Shown piece after piece: positions 46,543 to 55,539 of a stretch of 64,000 nt of DNA. The DNA is from an uncultured bacterium (GTDB lineage Bacteria; Cyanobacteriota; Vampirovibrionia; Gastranaerophilales; Gastranaerophilaceae). The translations under genes and the position numbers were made by a program. The stretch is taken from assembly GCA_902797965.1 (NCBI GenBank), contig CADBUY010000005.1, positions 43,967 through 107,966 on the forward strand, read 5' to 3'. The stretch's first letter is position 1, and every line of letters starts with the position of its first letter. The notes under the pieces were generated by a model. It saw only the letters and a program-made list of their open reading frames with translations, made no database searches and was not told where the DNA came from.

Positions 46543-46893
46543 TTACTTACCCATCTTGTTCATATATTCATCAAATCTGGTGATAATAATATTTCTATAT
46601 ATATTATTCAACTCATCAAAGCACCAAGCTGCTTTTTCTTTTGGAGCCTGTGCTAAAGTTACCCATTTTTTTGCCATCGGATGATTAATTTTTTCATAAA
46701 TTGCTACAGTATCGGTACCTTCTACATTATCAAACTTAAAAACCCTGCCGTCTTTTATTTTTTCTATTCGTGCAACATGTTCGTCATAAATCTTTTTTTG
46801 TGCATCATTCAAACCGGATTTAAACTCTTGTAATGCCTTATTCTGTATTAATGTTCCGGTAAAAATATTGCTATTTATACCATATACATGCAT
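46543..46893 (-). CDS. Small hypothetical protein with IFTG motif
   Basis: A 116-residue helical protein of unknown family. The start at 46893 is chosen over the ATG six bases upstream because AGGAG then has normal spacing. It begins MHVYGINSNIFTGTLIQ, another form of the F-x-G signature, followed by amphipathic helices (FKSGLNDAQKKIYDEHVARIEKI) and a Trp-containing middle (CFDELNNIYRNIIITRFDEYMNKM). No signal peptide. Confidence 0.65.
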   Translation of the reverse strand: MHVYGINSNIFTGTLIQNKALQEFKSGLNDAQKKIYDEHVARIEKIKDGRVFKFDNVEGTDTVAIYEKINHPMAKKWVTLAQAPKEKAAWCFDELNNIYRNIIITRFDEYMNKMGK

Positions 46894-46933
46894 TTTCATA
46901 CTCCTTTTTTCATATTATATATGAAATATAAGA

Positions 46934-46962
46934 TGGCGCAAGCGATAAAATCGCTTGCGCCA
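46934..46962 (-). terminator. Terminator after gatB
   Basis: A perfect 12-bp stem (TGGCGCAAGCGA with TCGCTTGCGCCA, loop TAAAA), about 50 bases past the gatB stop; the following tract is only moderately T-rich. Confidence 0.65.
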
Positions 46963-47010
46963 CATGTTACTATTATATTTAAACTGCTTTTTGTTTGTAG
47001 GAAATAAATA

Positions 47011-48459
47011 CTAACCTTCCAGTACCTTTCTAATCAATTCATTAACAGTCTTCGGGTTAGCTCTGCCTTTTGTTTCTTTCATAACTTGACCAACAAAGAA
47101 ACCTAACAGATTTGTTTTACCATTTCTGTATGCTTCAATCTCATTTGGATGAGAGTTAACAACTTTTTCAACGATTTCTTTAATTGCGCCTTCGTCCGAG
47201 ATTTGGCTCAATCCTTTCTTTTCAACGATTGCGGATGCCTTTTCACCATTAACAATCATCTCTTCAACAAGAATTTGCTTACCTATATTATTAGAGATTG
47301 TTCCCTTTTCAATTAGCGCAATAAGCTCTGCAAGATTTTCAGGAGTTAACTTAGTTTCAGTAATCTCAACTTTGTTTTCTTTTAGATAAGCTGCAATCTC
47401 GCCCATGATGAAGTTAACAGCAGTCTTAGGATTAGCACCGAGTTCAAGAGTTTTATCAAAGAATAATGCTAATGGCATTTGTTCTACAATTACGCTTGCA
47501 TCATATTCGCTAAGTCCCAATCCCATATATCTTTGTCTTTTTTGTTCAGGAAGTTCCGGCATTGTTTTTCTAATGTCTTCAACCCACTCTCTTGAGATTT
47601 CTAAAGGCATTAAATCCGGTTCAGGGAAGTATCTGTAATCGTGAGCATCTTCCTTACCTCTCATTGAGCGGGTTTCTTTTAAGTTATCATCCCAAAGACG
47701 AGTTTCTTGAACAACTTCTCCGCCTTCTTCAACGATTTCGATTTGTCTGTCGATTTCGTATTCAATTGCTCTTTGTAAAGCTGAGAAGCTGTTTACGTTT
47801 TTAATTTCAGCTCTTGTTCCAAATTTATCAGAACCTTTTGGCATAATAGAAATGTTAGCATCACATCTCATTGAACCTTCTTCCAAGTTACCGTCACAAA
47901 CACCGAGGTAACGAACTATATTTCTGAGTTCTTCCATATAGTTTCTAGCTTCTTCACTTGAACGCATATCAGGTTCTGATACGATTTCCAAAAGAGGTGT
48001 TCCGGCTCTATTTAAGTCAACTAGAGAATATGTTGCGCCATTAATACCTGCAGCACCAACGTGAACAAGTTTACCTGCATCTTCTTCCAGGTGTGCACGA
48101 GTAATACCGATTCTCTTACCCTTAACATTTAACCAACCGTTTACACAAATAGGTTCATCATATTGAGAAATCTGATAACCTTTCGGCAAATCAGGGTAAA
48201 AATATTGTTTTCTGTCAAACTTACATCTGTTTGGAATTTCACAATTTAATGCAAGACCTAACAATATACCCATATTTACACATTCTTTGTTCAAAACAGG
48301 CAAAACTCCTGGCATACCCAGCGTAATTGCACTTGTATGAGAGTTCTGCTCACTTCCAAACTCTGTTGAATCCGGAGCAAAAATCTTTGATTTGGTCTTT
48401 AATTGAGCATGAACCTCAAGACCTATAACGACTTCATACTTATCTCTTAAATCTGTCAT
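47011..48459 (-). CDS. gatB: Asp/Glu-tRNA amidotransferase subunit B
   Basis: A 482-residue GatB. The N-terminal catalytic domain (VIGLEVHAQLKTKSKIF; GMPGVLPVLN; LEEDAGK; DLNRAGTPLLEIV) phosphorylates Glu or Asp on misacylated tRNA, and the C-terminal YqeY-like tail ends GQVMKETKGRANPKTVNELI. With GatA and GatC it makes Gln-tRNA and/or Asn-tRNA; those genes are elsewhere. The length is standard. Confidence 0.97.
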   Translation of the reverse strand: MTDLRDKYEVVIGLEVHAQLKTKSKIFAPDSTEFGSEQNSHTSAITLGMPGVLPVLNKECVNMGILLGLALNCEIPNRCKFDRKQYFYPDLPKGYQISQYDEPICVNGWLNVKGKRIGITRAHLEEDAGKLVHVGAAGINGATYSLVDLNRAGTPLLEIVSEPDMRSSEEARNYMEELRNIVRYLGVCDGNLEEGSMRCDANISIMPKGSDKFGTRAEIKNVNSFSALQRAIEYEIDRQIEIVEEGGEVVQETRLWDDNLKETRSMRGKEDAHDYRYFPEPDLMPLEISREWVEDIRKTMPELPEQKRQRYMGLGLSEYDASVIVEQMPLALFFDKTLELGANPKTAVNFIMGEIAAYLKENKVEITETKLTPENLAELIALIEKGTISNNIGKQILVEEMIVNGEKASAIVEKKGLSQISDEGAIKEIVEKVVNSHPNEIEAYRNGKTNLLGFFVGQVMKETKGRANPKTVNELIRKVLEG

Positions 48460-48515
48460 AAAAATATCCTCACTTCTTATTCAATAATAACATAAACAAA
48501 AACGAGTATATTATT

Positions 48516-48887
48516 TTAACACCCTCTTTTGATTAATTCTTTTTCTGCTACAACTTTTTTAGCATCTTTTTGGGCGTTACTCAAAGCTGTTTTTATATTT
48601 TTAATTATGCTTGATACTTCTAAAAAAACATTATTTAACGAAAATTCTCCACAATTATATTTTTCTGTAAGATTTCCGTATTTGGGATGTGAAAAAGACA
48701 TTTTACTAATATCTTTATCAAGAACCGCATCTACACCATAACTCTTTTCCAAATCTTTTATAAAATTGACATTCTCTACTCTTGACGCAAAATCACCAAG
48801 CTTTTTAACATTTTTTCTCGATATTGTACCGTTAATAATCAGACCATTAAAAGAAACTGAAGAATTTGTAGAATTTATAGTATTCAT
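48516..48887 (-). CDS. Small hypothetical protein with SFNG motif
   Basis: A 123-residue protein. It begins MNTINSTNSSVSFNGLIING, carrying the shared F-x-G signature, then a lysine-rich helical region and a C-terminal helix (NIKTALSNAQKDAKKVVAEKELI). No family is recognised and no membrane segment is present. GGCAGGTG lies before the ATG. It stands between gatB and trmD on the same strand with its own spacers. Confidence 0.65.
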   Translation of the reverse strand: MNTINSTNSSVSFNGLIINGTISRKNVKKLGDFASRVENVNFIKDLEKSYGVDAVLDKDISKMSFSHPKYGNLTEKYNCGEFSLNNVFLEVSSIIKNIKTALSNAQKDAKKVVAEKELIKRGC

Positions 48888-48971
48888 TTTTCACCTGCCT
48901 TTAATATTTTATAAAACATGTAAAAAATTTTTTTGCTATAAATAAATTCATTTTTAAATGAATATTCATCC

Positions 48972-49667
48972 CTAATATTTACCCCTATTTGCCCATTTTT
49001 CATACAAATCAGGACGCTTTTGTTTAGTTCTTAGAATTTTTTGTTCTTGTCTAAATTCATCTATAAGCTTATGATTGCCGTTTAAAAGAACTTCAGGAAC
49101 TTCTAAACCTCTGTATTCTCGTGGTTTTGTATATTGAGGATACTCTAAAAGACCATCTGAAAAACTGTCATCATGAGCCGACTCAATCTTCCCCAAGGTT
49201 CCATCTATTTTTCTTGAAATACTATCTATAAGACAAAGCGCCGGAAGCTCCCCTCCTGTTAATACAAAATCCCCAATTGAGATTTCTCTGGGCTTAATGA
49301 TGTCTCTTATTCTTTCATCATACCCCTCGTAATGACCACATAGAATAATTATTTGATTATATTTAGTAAGCTCGTTAGACAATTTATCAGTAAACGGTTC
49401 ACCCTGAGGTGTCATCATTAATGTAACACCATTTTCTTTTTTCTCTACCCCTTCATAACAATCAACGTAAGGTTGAGCCATTAAAACCATGCCGGCACCG
49501 CCGCCATAAGGAGTATCATCTACTTTTTTGTGTTTATCTAACGTGTAATCTCTGGGGTTATGAGTAACAACTTCTATAATTCCATCTTCTGAGGCACGTT
49601 TCATTATGCTAAAATCCATGTGTGAATTAATTAATTCCGGAAAAAGCGTTAGAACATCAAATCTCAT
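48972..49667 (-). CDS. trmD: tRNA (guanine-37-N1)-methyltransferase
   Basis: A 231-residue SPOUT enzyme that methylates G37 in tRNAs reading CNN codons, preventing frameshifts. The trefoil-knot motifs are PYGGGAGMVL, ILCGHYEGYDERI, IGDFVLTGGELPAL and HPQY-like LLEYPQYTKPREYRG. Its start overlaps the rimM stop by four bases (ATGA), as commonly seen. Confidence 0.97.
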   Translation of the reverse strand: MRFDVLTLFPELINSHMDFSIMKRASEDGIIEVVTHNPRDYTLDKHKKVDDTPYGGGAGMVLMAQPYVDCYEGVEKKENGVTLMMTPQGEPFTDKLSNELTKYNQIIILCGHYEGYDERIRDIIKPREISIGDFVLTGGELPALCLIDSISRKIDGTLGKIESAHDDSFSDGLLEYPQYTKPREYRGLEVPEVLLNGNHKLIDEFRQEQKILRTKQKRPDLYEKWANRGKY

Positions 49668-50176
49668 GAAAGCAATCCCTCAATATTGTTAATTTGTATT
49701 CTTCTGTTTTTTATGTCAACGGATAAAACAATAGCCTTTACAAAAGGGACTAAAGAAACATTCTTATTAAGCGTTTTCACAGAAAGCAAGTCACTTGCAC
49801 CGTTATTAGAAACACCGACAACAGTACCCACCTTTTTGTCACCATCATAAACATCAAGTCCAACAAGTTCATCAATCAAAAATTCGTCTTCTTCTAAATG
49901 TTCTCTTGCTGTTGTTTCTTCAACAAAAAGAAGTTTGTTTTTGTATTCCAAAATATCGTTTAAAGTATCAATGCCTTTAAACTTGATAATACCGCACTTT
50001 GAAGTAAATCGGATTCTTACAATTTCCAGCGGTAAATACTCGTCACTAACCTGTACAAAAACCTTCTTTAATTCCGACAAAAACTCTTCTCGGTTTTTTG
50101 AATAACCGAATTTTGCTTCCCCTTGAACCCCATGAAAATTAAGAATTTTACCTATTGATATATAGCTATTCTTCAT
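49664..50176 (-). CDS. rimM: Ribosome maturation factor RimM
   Basis: A 170-residue RimM. N-terminal domain (YISIGKILNFHGVQGEAKF) and C-terminal PRC-barrel-like domain (FLIDELVGLDVYDGDKKVGTVVG) are both visible. It assists assembly of the 30S head with S19. It is translationally coupled to trmD downstream, and its start overlaps the end of the zinc-ribbon gene by 11 bases. The usual rpsP and KH-domain genes are absent; the zinc-ribbon gene takes that place. Confidence 0.95.
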   Translation of the reverse strand: MKNSYISIGKILNFHGVQGEAKFGYSKNREEFLSELKKVFVQVSDEYLPLEIVRIRFTSKCGIIKFKGIDTLNDILEYKNKLLFVEETTAREHLEEDEFLIDELVGLDVYDGDKKVGTVVGVSNNGASDLLSVKTLNKNVSLVPFVKAIVLSVDIKNRRIQINNIEGLLS

Positions 50177-51194
50177 CTTCTTTCTTCTTAGGTTTTCTTC
50201 CGCGTTTTGGTTTTTCTGCTGCGACCTCTTCAGTTGGAGCTTCTGCCGTCACCACAGGAGCTTCTTCTTTTTTTGCTTCAGTTTCTTCGACTTTAGCATC
50301 AGATTTTTGAGGATGCTTTGCAACCATATAATCAGCCGGTTTATCAGCACGTTCCTCATTCCATCTGTCTAAGCCCATTTGCGCACGAATGAGTTTAATA
50401 CCAACATGCACTCTCCATTCATCCATTTTCAACTGTGCAGCAATAATTTTGTGACATCCTATTGGAGGAAGCGGCAACAATGGCTCATAAAGAGCTTTAA
50501 TTGCCATCATCTGGTCAGGAGAGATTGCCAATTTACGTTTAGGGAATGGTAATTTTGGAAGCATCATTTTTTGACGAACCAAATTTATACCGAAAAATAC
50601 TTTTTGCGGTTCAACACCAATTTTTGCACCTATTACTTCATGTGCATCAGGGTTAGGCAACGGAAGCATAGCTTTATAAAGCAATTCAATTTGTTCCAAT
50701 TGTTCCTTAGATACGAGTAATGGTCTTGGTTGTTTATGCGGCTTTTTATTCGGCTGCGGGCGTCTTTGTTGAGGCCTGCCGCCACCGGAAGTGTAATTAT
50801 TTCTGAAACCGCCCTGACGTCTGTTATTATCTCTGTTGTAACCGCCGCCTCGATTGTCTCTGTTATAACCGCCGTTATCTCTGCGTTGGTACCCGCCTCT
50901 ATTATCCCTGTTATAACCGCCGCCATAGTTGTTATCACGCCTTTGATAACCGTTGTCATCTCTGCGTTGATATCCTCCATTATCGCGGTAATTATTTCTA
51001 TAACCGTCATTTTGCGGTCTTTGGTAACTTCTTTGTTCACGAGGTTCTGCAGAATATGAACTGTAATTCTGTATAGGTTTCTCGTCAGTTGTTTCACTCC
51101 CCTTATCAGCATACAGACAATTAGGACATATCACTCTCTTGGGGTTCTTTGTTTCAAATTCAGCACCACACTTAATGCACTTGTTTACATACAT
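50166..51194 (-). CDS. Zinc-ribbon, RG/YQRRDN-rich protein with a duplicated helical domain
   Basis: A 342-residue protein. A zinc ribbon (CIKC and CPNC, residues 6-26) is followed by ~100 residues of Arg/Gly/Asn/Tyr repeats (GGYQRRDNGGYNRDNRGG-type) that look disordered and RNA-binding, then a basic linker. Two ~55-residue units follow that match each other (SKEQLEQIELLYKAMLPLPNP and SPDQMMAIKALYEPLLPLPPI). The C-terminus is acidic/lysine-rich. It is co-transcribed with rimM and trmD, so a role in ribosome or tRNA handling is plausible. No characterised family was recognised. Confidence 0.75.
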   Translation of the reverse strand: MYVNKCIKCGAEFETKNPKRVICPNCLYADKGSETTDEKPIQNYSSYSAEPREQRSYQRPQNDGYRNNYRDNGGYQRRDDNGYQRRDNNYGGGYNRDNRGGYQRRDNGGYNRDNRGGGYNRDNNRRQGGFRNNYTSGGGRPQQRRPQPNKKPHKQPRPLLVSKEQLEQIELLYKAMLPLPNPDAHEVIGAKIGVEPQKVFFGINLVRQKMMLPKLPFPKRKLAISPDQMMAIKALYEPLLPLPPIGCHKIIAAQLKMDEWRVHVGIKLIRAQMGLDRWNEERADKPADYMVAKHPQKSDAKVEETEAKKEEAPVVTAEAPTEEVAAEKPKRGRKPKKKEDEE

Positions 51195-51303
51195 AATAAA
51201 AGCCTCTTAATAAATAACATCAATAATTCTAATCATTCTAATAAAATCTTAATTAATAAAAATTCCTACCATTTAAAATAATATATGAGATTCAATCAAA
51301 AAT

Positions 51304-51322
51304 AAGAGTTGCATAACAACTC
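51304..51322 (-). terminator. Terminator after cysE
   Basis: GAGTTG (51306-51311) pairs with CAACTC (51317-51322). On the minus strand it is followed by TTATTTTTG, a U-rich tail, about 60 bases past the cysE stop. Confidence 0.55.
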
Positions 51323-51384
51323 ACATGCATATTATAATATATTTTTCAAAAAAATGCAATAGGGGAGAACTTTGCTGTATTAAT

Positions 51385-52050
51385 TTAACCTCTTGTTATA
51401 TCTTGATTATCCAATTTTTCTTTCAAATCTTGAAGTTCATATTTTAATCTGTTAAGTTCGCATGTTATCGGGTCAGGAATACGGTTATGCATAAGAACAC
51501 CATTTTCACCAACAATTTTTTGATGAACAACTCTGCCGGGTATACCTACTACAGTGCTATTATCAGGAACATTGTCTATAACAACAGAACCTGCACCGAT
51601 TCTGACATTGTTACCAATAGTAATATTGCCCAGAACTTTTGCACCTGCACCAATAATTACATTATTGCCAATAGTCGGATGGCGTTTTCCATGTTCAGAA
51701 CCTGTTCCGCCGAGAGTAACCTGCTGATAAATAAGAACATCATCCCCAATAATAGTAGTTTCACCAATTACTACACCTTCTCCATGGTCTATAAAAAATC
51801 TTTCACCAATTCTTGCCTTTGGATGAATTTCAATTCCGGTAATAATTCTTGTTAAATATGAAATATATCTTGGCAAGAAAGGAATTTTCCAATATGCAAG
51901 TTTATGCGCAATTCTATGTGAAAGAAGCGCCTGAAAACCTGGATAACAAAAAATAACTTCCGCAATATTATTTGCAGCAGGGTCTTTTTCATATATTACT
52001 TTTATATCTTCTTTAATTTTATTTAATGCACGTTTTATTGTTTGAAACAT
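51385..52050 (-). CDS. cysE: Serine O-acetyltransferase
   Basis: A 221-residue CysE (EpsC-like, bacterial short form). The C-terminal left-handed beta-helix shows hexapeptide repeats ([37 protein letters not shown]). It makes O-acetylserine from serine and acetyl-CoA. It lies nine bases after cysK in one leftward transcript, a typical pairing. Confidence 0.95.
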   Translation of the reverse strand: MFQTIKRALNKIKEDIKVIYEKDPAANNIAEVIFCYPGFQALLSHRIAHKLAYWKIPFLPRYISYLTRIITGIEIHPKARIGERFFIDHGEGVVIGETTIIGDDVLIYQQVTLGGTGSEHGKRHPTIGNNVIIGAGAKVLGNITIGNNVRIGAGSVVIDNVPDNSTVVGIPGRVVHQKIVGENGVLMHNRIPDPITCELNRLKYELQDLKEKLDNQDITRG

Positions 52051-52059
52051 AATTTTATC

Positions 52060-52932
52060 CTACCATACAGATAAATACCTGTCACCGCCGTCAGGAATAA
52101 TTGTCACAACAAGTCTTTCAGGATATTTTTCTGCAAGCTGTTTTGCTGCAACAATATTTGCACCGGCACTGATCCCGCAGAAAACACCATGTTTTTTGGC
52201 AAGTTCTTTGGCTGCTTCTATCGCATCATCACCTTTTACGGTAATTACTCCATCTAACGGAGTTTTACTGTTTTTGTATATATCAGGTATAAAATTTGCA
52301 CCAATTCCCTGAATTTTATGAGAATTTGCCGCCCCTTGAGTCAGCAAAGGACTTTCTGACGGTTCAACTCCATATACAAATGCTTCAGGATAATATGTCT
52401 TTATTCCGCACGCCGTTCCTCCTGTTCCAATTCCTGCAACTACAACAACATCTTTGCCGTCAACAGCATTTTTAATCTCTTTTGCTGTTTTTTCATGTGC
52501 TTTCGGATTATCAGGATTAGCAAACTGCATTGGAATATAGCTGTTCGGATACTCATTTTTTAATTCATTTGCTTTATCGACAGCACCTTGCATACCTTTT
52601 TCTTTTGGAGTCAAAACAAGTTCTGCACCATAAGCCGCAATTGATTTTCTTCTTTCAACAGACATACTTTCGGGCATACAAATAATTATTCTTAGCCCCA
52701 AAACTGCACAACACATAGCAAGTCCTATACCGGTATTTCCACTTGTCGGTTCAATAATTACAGTATCTTTATTAATCTCGCCTCTATCCATTGCATTTTT
52801 TATCATTGAATACGAAGCTCTGTCTTTAATTGAACTTGACGGGTTATAGTATTCTAATTTTAAACAAATATTATCGTTGTATTTTACAAGCGGAGTATTT
52901 CCGATTAGCTCCAGTACATTTTCATAAATCAT
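52060..52932 (-). CDS. cysK: O-acetylserine sulfhydrylase (cysteine synthase)
   Basis: A 290-residue PLP enzyme converting O-acetylserine and sulphide to cysteine. The Schiff-base lysine is Lys36 (SSSIKDRASYSMI), the substrate loop is PTSGNTGIG, and the phosphate-binding GIGTGGT loop is present. With cysE it forms the cysteine synthase pair. Slightly shorter than the E. coli enzyme (~323) but complete. Confidence 0.95.
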   Translation of the reverse strand: MIYENVLELIGNTPLVKYNDNICLKLEYYNPSSSIKDRASYSMIKNAMDRGEINKDTVIIEPTSGNTGIGLAMCCAVLGLRIIICMPESMSVERRKSIAAYGAELVLTPKEKGMQGAVDKANELKNEYPNSYIPMQFANPDNPKAHEKTAKEIKNAVDGKDVVVVAGIGTGGTACGIKTYYPEAFVYGVEPSESPLLTQGAANSHKIQGIGANFIPDIYKNSKTPLDGVITVKGDDAIEAAKELAKKHGVFCGISAGANIVAAKQLAEKYPERLVVTIIPDGGDRYLSVW

Positions 52933-53020
52933 TTTTTAACCCTCATTTCTCAAATAATTATATTACTTAAACAATATAATAAAACTACCTGATTTGTAAA
53001 AATTGGTTTATAATATTTTT

Positions 53021-53263
53021 ATGAAAAAATACATGTTGTTAATTTCTGTATTATGTTTCATTTCGCCTGTTATTGCCGATAATGAGGTATATTTGGATTT
53101 AAATGCTTCTGACATTCACCGGATTAAGACATTTACTACGGATTACGGCAATAATAAGAAAGCGCATGAAAAAGACGATTGGTCAGAAGAAAAAGACATG
53201 GTTCTGCACCCATTTCAATATATAAAAGATGAAATAATTAATGATTCTAAAAAAGATAATTAA
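53021..53263 (+). CDS. Small secreted protein
   Basis: An 80-residue protein with a signal peptide (MKKYMLLISVLCFISPVIA, cleavage near residue 19) and a charged mature part of about 60 residues. A TATAAT box (53009-53014) lies six bases before the ATG, so the message could be leaderless; no ribosome site is seen. It converges with prmC and overlaps its end by four bases. Function unknown. Confidence 0.6.
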   Translation: MKKYMLLISVLCFISPVIADNEVYLDLNASDIHRIKTFTTDYGNNKKAHEKDDWSEEKDMVLHPFQYIKDEIINDSKKDN

Positions 53264-54087
53264 CCTATCAGCCTGCCATATATTACTCTATCTATGCCAT
53301 TAAGGTCTTTAATTATGTTAACACTGTCAAAATACTCATTCATAAACGCTTTGACAGCTTCAGACTCTCCGATGCCCAGTTCAAAAATTAGCCAGCCGTC
53401 TTTGTTTAAATAATTTGGAGCTTCGGAAACGATTTTTCTATATAACTGTAACCCGTTTTCTTCAGCAAACAACGCTATTTGAGGCTCGTGTTTAAGTTCC
53501 GGTTCAAGCTCTGTTCCGATTGGAATGTAAGGCGGATTTGAGATAATCATGTCAAACTTTTCTTCTTCCCTTATTTTTGAAAAAAGATCCGATTTTCTGA
53601 ATACTGCTCGATTATTTATGCCTAATCTCGTTACATTATCCAGTGCTATTCTGAGTGCGTCAGACGATATATCAACACCCAAAACGACTGCTTCTGTTTT
53701 GTTTGCGATTGTACAGGCAATACAACCAGAGCCTGTTCCGATATCGAGAATATTTTTTAAACCGTTTTCTTTAATAATCTCGATTGCTTTAGTAACAAGA
53801 ATTTCGGTTTCAGGACGCGGGATAAGTACATCCGGCGTAACCTTAAAAAACTCGCCCATAAAATATGATTCACCGATTATGTATTGAACAGGGGTTCTGT
53901 CTGCAAGCCTTGATTCTACTTTAGCTTTAATTATGCGTATATGCTCTTCAGTAATCGGGTGACCTAAGATTTCGTCTTTTTCAGAGTAGTTACAGAAGTG
54001 TTCAAGAAGCATTTTGACCTCTTTTTTTGCTTCACGTTCTTCAATCCCTGCATTAGTCAACATTTTTATAATCGTCTGAATGTTCAT
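53260..54087 (-). CDS. prmC: Release factor glutamine methyltransferase
   Basis: A 275-residue PrmC (HemK). The class I SAM fold (ILDIGTGSGCIACTIA, GVDISSDAL) and the catalytic NPPYIP motif are present. It methylates the GGQ glutamine of RF1 and RF2. The N-terminal helical domain is normal. Its start overlaps the upstream hypothetical gene by 35 bases; an internal start at 54063 would reduce that to 11. Confidence 0.95.
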   Translation of the reverse strand: MNIQTIIKMLTNAGIEEREAKKEVKMLLEHFCNYSEKDEILGHPITEEHIRIIKAKVESRLADRTPVQYIIGESYFMGEFFKVTPDVLIPRPETEILVTKAIEIIKENGLKNILDIGTGSGCIACTIANKTEAVVLGVDISSDALRIALDNVTRLGINNRAVFRKSDLFSKIREEEKFDMIISNPPYIPIGTELEPELKHEPQIALFAEENGLQLYRKIVSEAPNYLNKDGWLIFELGIGESEAVKAFMNEYFDSVNIIKDLNGIDRVIYGRLIG

Positions 54088-54568
54088 CCAAAATTCTTTC
54101 TATCTCGTTTCTTAAATCCAACTTAGATAATTCTCCCACATCTTGCTTTTGTATACAATATTTTTTACATAACTTATCATAATAATAGAGTTGTTTTTTT
54201 GTAGGAGGTTCTTTTGACATTTTTACTTCCTGTAAAAATTTGCGTTTTTTCTTTTCAAATTCCTTTTGCGCTTCGATTATTGGTCTTTGTTTTTCTTTAT
54301 ATTCATAGTATTTAAGGCACTCTTTTATGTAATCCTCTGTATCTTTGAGAAAATCTCTGTCATCAATGACATCCGCAAGGAATGGAAATCGTGAAGCATT
54401 AAGTTCCAGATAATACTTTTCATCCTCAAGAAATTTGTCTAAAATTGCTTGAACAGAGGCGTTTTTAGAATTAATACTCTGCTTAACAATGGCTCTAAGA
54501 TAGTTACACACAGCACACTTTTGAGTCTTGTCAAAATTTAAATATATTCGGTTCTTTATCTGATACAT
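54053..54568 (-). CDS. Hypothetical helical protein upstream of prmC
   Basis: A 171-residue, mostly helical protein with several Tyr/Lys-rich segments (FLEDEKYYLELNASRF; IKECLKYYEYKEKQ) and a C-terminal helix pair (PPTKKQLYYYDKLCKKYCI). Two pairs of cysteines, at 18/21 and 134/138, do not form a classical zinc site. No family was recognised. It overlaps prmC and is probably co-expressed. It marks the end of the core run before the repeat-rich island. Confidence 0.6.
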   Translation of the reverse strand: MYQIKNRIYLNFDKTQKCAVCNYLRAIVKQSINSKNASVQAILDKFLEDEKYYLELNASRFPFLADVIDDRDFLKDTEDYIKECLKYYEYKEKQRPIIEAQKEFEKKKRKFLQEVKMSKEPPTKKQLYYYDKLCKKYCIQKQDVGELSKLDLRNEIERILDEHSDDYKNVD

Positions 54569-54669
54569 AACATAATTATATCACTTCTTTTAGAACTATA
54601 AAGAGTAAAATTTTGCAAGTTGGGTTGAAAGCTCAACAATACTTTTCAGTTATAGGCCAGGTTTTGTGT

Positions 54670-54770
54670 AAAAGCAGGTCGTAGTGCAAATGTAAAATAA
54701 CAGTCGATTTGAGAAGAAAGAACAAAGGTTTTGATAATTATTTAGGTGCGAAAAATTGCACCCTACGACC
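54670..54770. repeat. MITE-like element with GGTCGTAG/CTACGACC ends
   Basis: A ~100-bp stretch bounded by perfect 8-bp inverted ends (GGTCGTAG at 54677-54684, CTACGACC at 54763-54770), preceded by AAAAGCA. It begins with the same AAAGCAGGT as two other elements in the island. No coding frame. Confidence 0.55.
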
Positions 54771-54844
54771 ACAAACTATTATGTTCTACGTCTTCGTCAA
54801 ATATTTCTTCTATCGTTTCTTAATCGTTTTCTGCTATTAATCCT

Positions 54845-55167
54845 CTACTGAATAATAAACTGTCCGAAGCTTACACTTAAAACTTCTCTTTCACCGCCTA
54901 GTATATCGTTAATGTCATTTAAAATCTGTTCTTTAGCATGTTCTTTGCCTGTAGCCGTAGCGAGCTCAGACGTGGTCATGTTTGAAAGGTTAGTAATGAT
55001 TATATCTCTAACTTTAGCCTTTATTCGTGGAACATCGCTTGCCGAATGATTAAAGTCTATTTTAACATTAGAAACTTTTATTATTTCTCCGTTTTTTGTT
55101 GAAAAAACAAATTCATCCGTGTCAATTATATTACCAACTTTGTTTTCTGCTTCTTTTGTAGAAGTCC
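54845..55167 (-). pseudogene. fliL: fliL remnant (C-terminal part only)
   Basis: On the minus strand an uninterrupted frame ends at 54845. It reads FVFSTKNGEIIKVSNVKIDF, then PRIKAKVRDIIITNLSN, SELATATGKEHAKEQILNDI and finally FGQFIIQ, the pattern of FliL's periplasmic C-terminal domain (PR-x-KD, ATP/GKE, ...F-x-x-F-V/I-x-Q). There is no methionine, no transmembrane N-terminus and an in-frame stop further upstream, where a palindromic repeat (55168-55231) begins. The 5' half therefore appears lost. FliL is a stator-associated flagellar protein; this is a relic. Confidence 0.65.
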
Positions 55168-55231
55168 GTAGGGTGGGTAAAGCCTTTTCAATCTTGGGTT
55201 TGATACGATAAATTTTGGATGCGTACCCACC
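55168..55231. repeat. GTAGGGTGGGTA element at the broken end of fliL
   Basis: GTAGGGTGGGTA (55168-55179) and TACCCACC (55224-55231) form imperfect inverted ends of a short element that abuts the fliL remnant, suggesting insertion there. Confidence 0.5.
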
Positions 55232-55282
55232 AAATATTTAATGGTGGAAATGTGAGTAAAATTATTTTCTAAATACCGGCTT

Positions 55283-55353
55283 AAAGCAGGTAGGGTGCAT
55301 CGTTTTGACGCACCAAAATAATATTGGTTCGGTTAAAACCAAACCCTACTTTT
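55283..55353. repeat. AAGCAGGTAGGGT...ACCCTACTTTT element 1
   Basis: A 71-bp element with inverted ends AAGCAGGTAGGGT and ACCCTACTTTT and an inner GGTGC...GCACC hairpin. A related one lies at 55425-55510. Confidence 0.65.
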
Positions 55354-55424
55354 CAAATTACCTATTTTTGTCCTTTTGTATAATTTAGATTTTGTCGGCA
55401 TTTGAGGCAAATATTTACCACTTC

Positions 55425-55510
55425 AAAAGCAGGTAGGGTAGACTTCAGCAGGTAGGGTAGACTTCAGTCTACCGATACATTTTGGTTGACTAAAGTCAAC
55501 CCTACTTTTG
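55425..55510. repeat. AAGCAGGTAGGGT...ACCCTACTTTT element 2 with tandem duplication
   Basis: The same end sequences as element 1. The 19-mer GCAGGTAGGGTAGACTTCA is exactly duplicated in tandem (55429-55447 and 55448-55466), then a GACTTCAGTCTACC hairpin and a GTTGACTAAAGTCAAC hairpin follow. Confidence 0.7.
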
Positions 55511-55511
55511 A

Positions 55512-55539
55512 GTGCAAAAAATGGGACAAAAAGTGCAAA
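55512..55539 (+). repeat. 28-nt repeat, GTGCAAAAAATG...AAGTGCAA, copy 1
   Basis: Nearly the same as 56890-56917 (about three differences over 28 bases). Both copies follow ACTTTTG at the edge of a palindromic element. The stretch 55540-55813 holds further short GGACAT and TTCCGAC repeats and no gene. Confidence 0.6.

Noticed and set aside
50730..51059. 109-residue + strand frame rich in Ile/Val opposite the RG-repeat gene
   Set aside because: It is the antisense shadow of the Arg/Gly/Asn repeats and has no start site.
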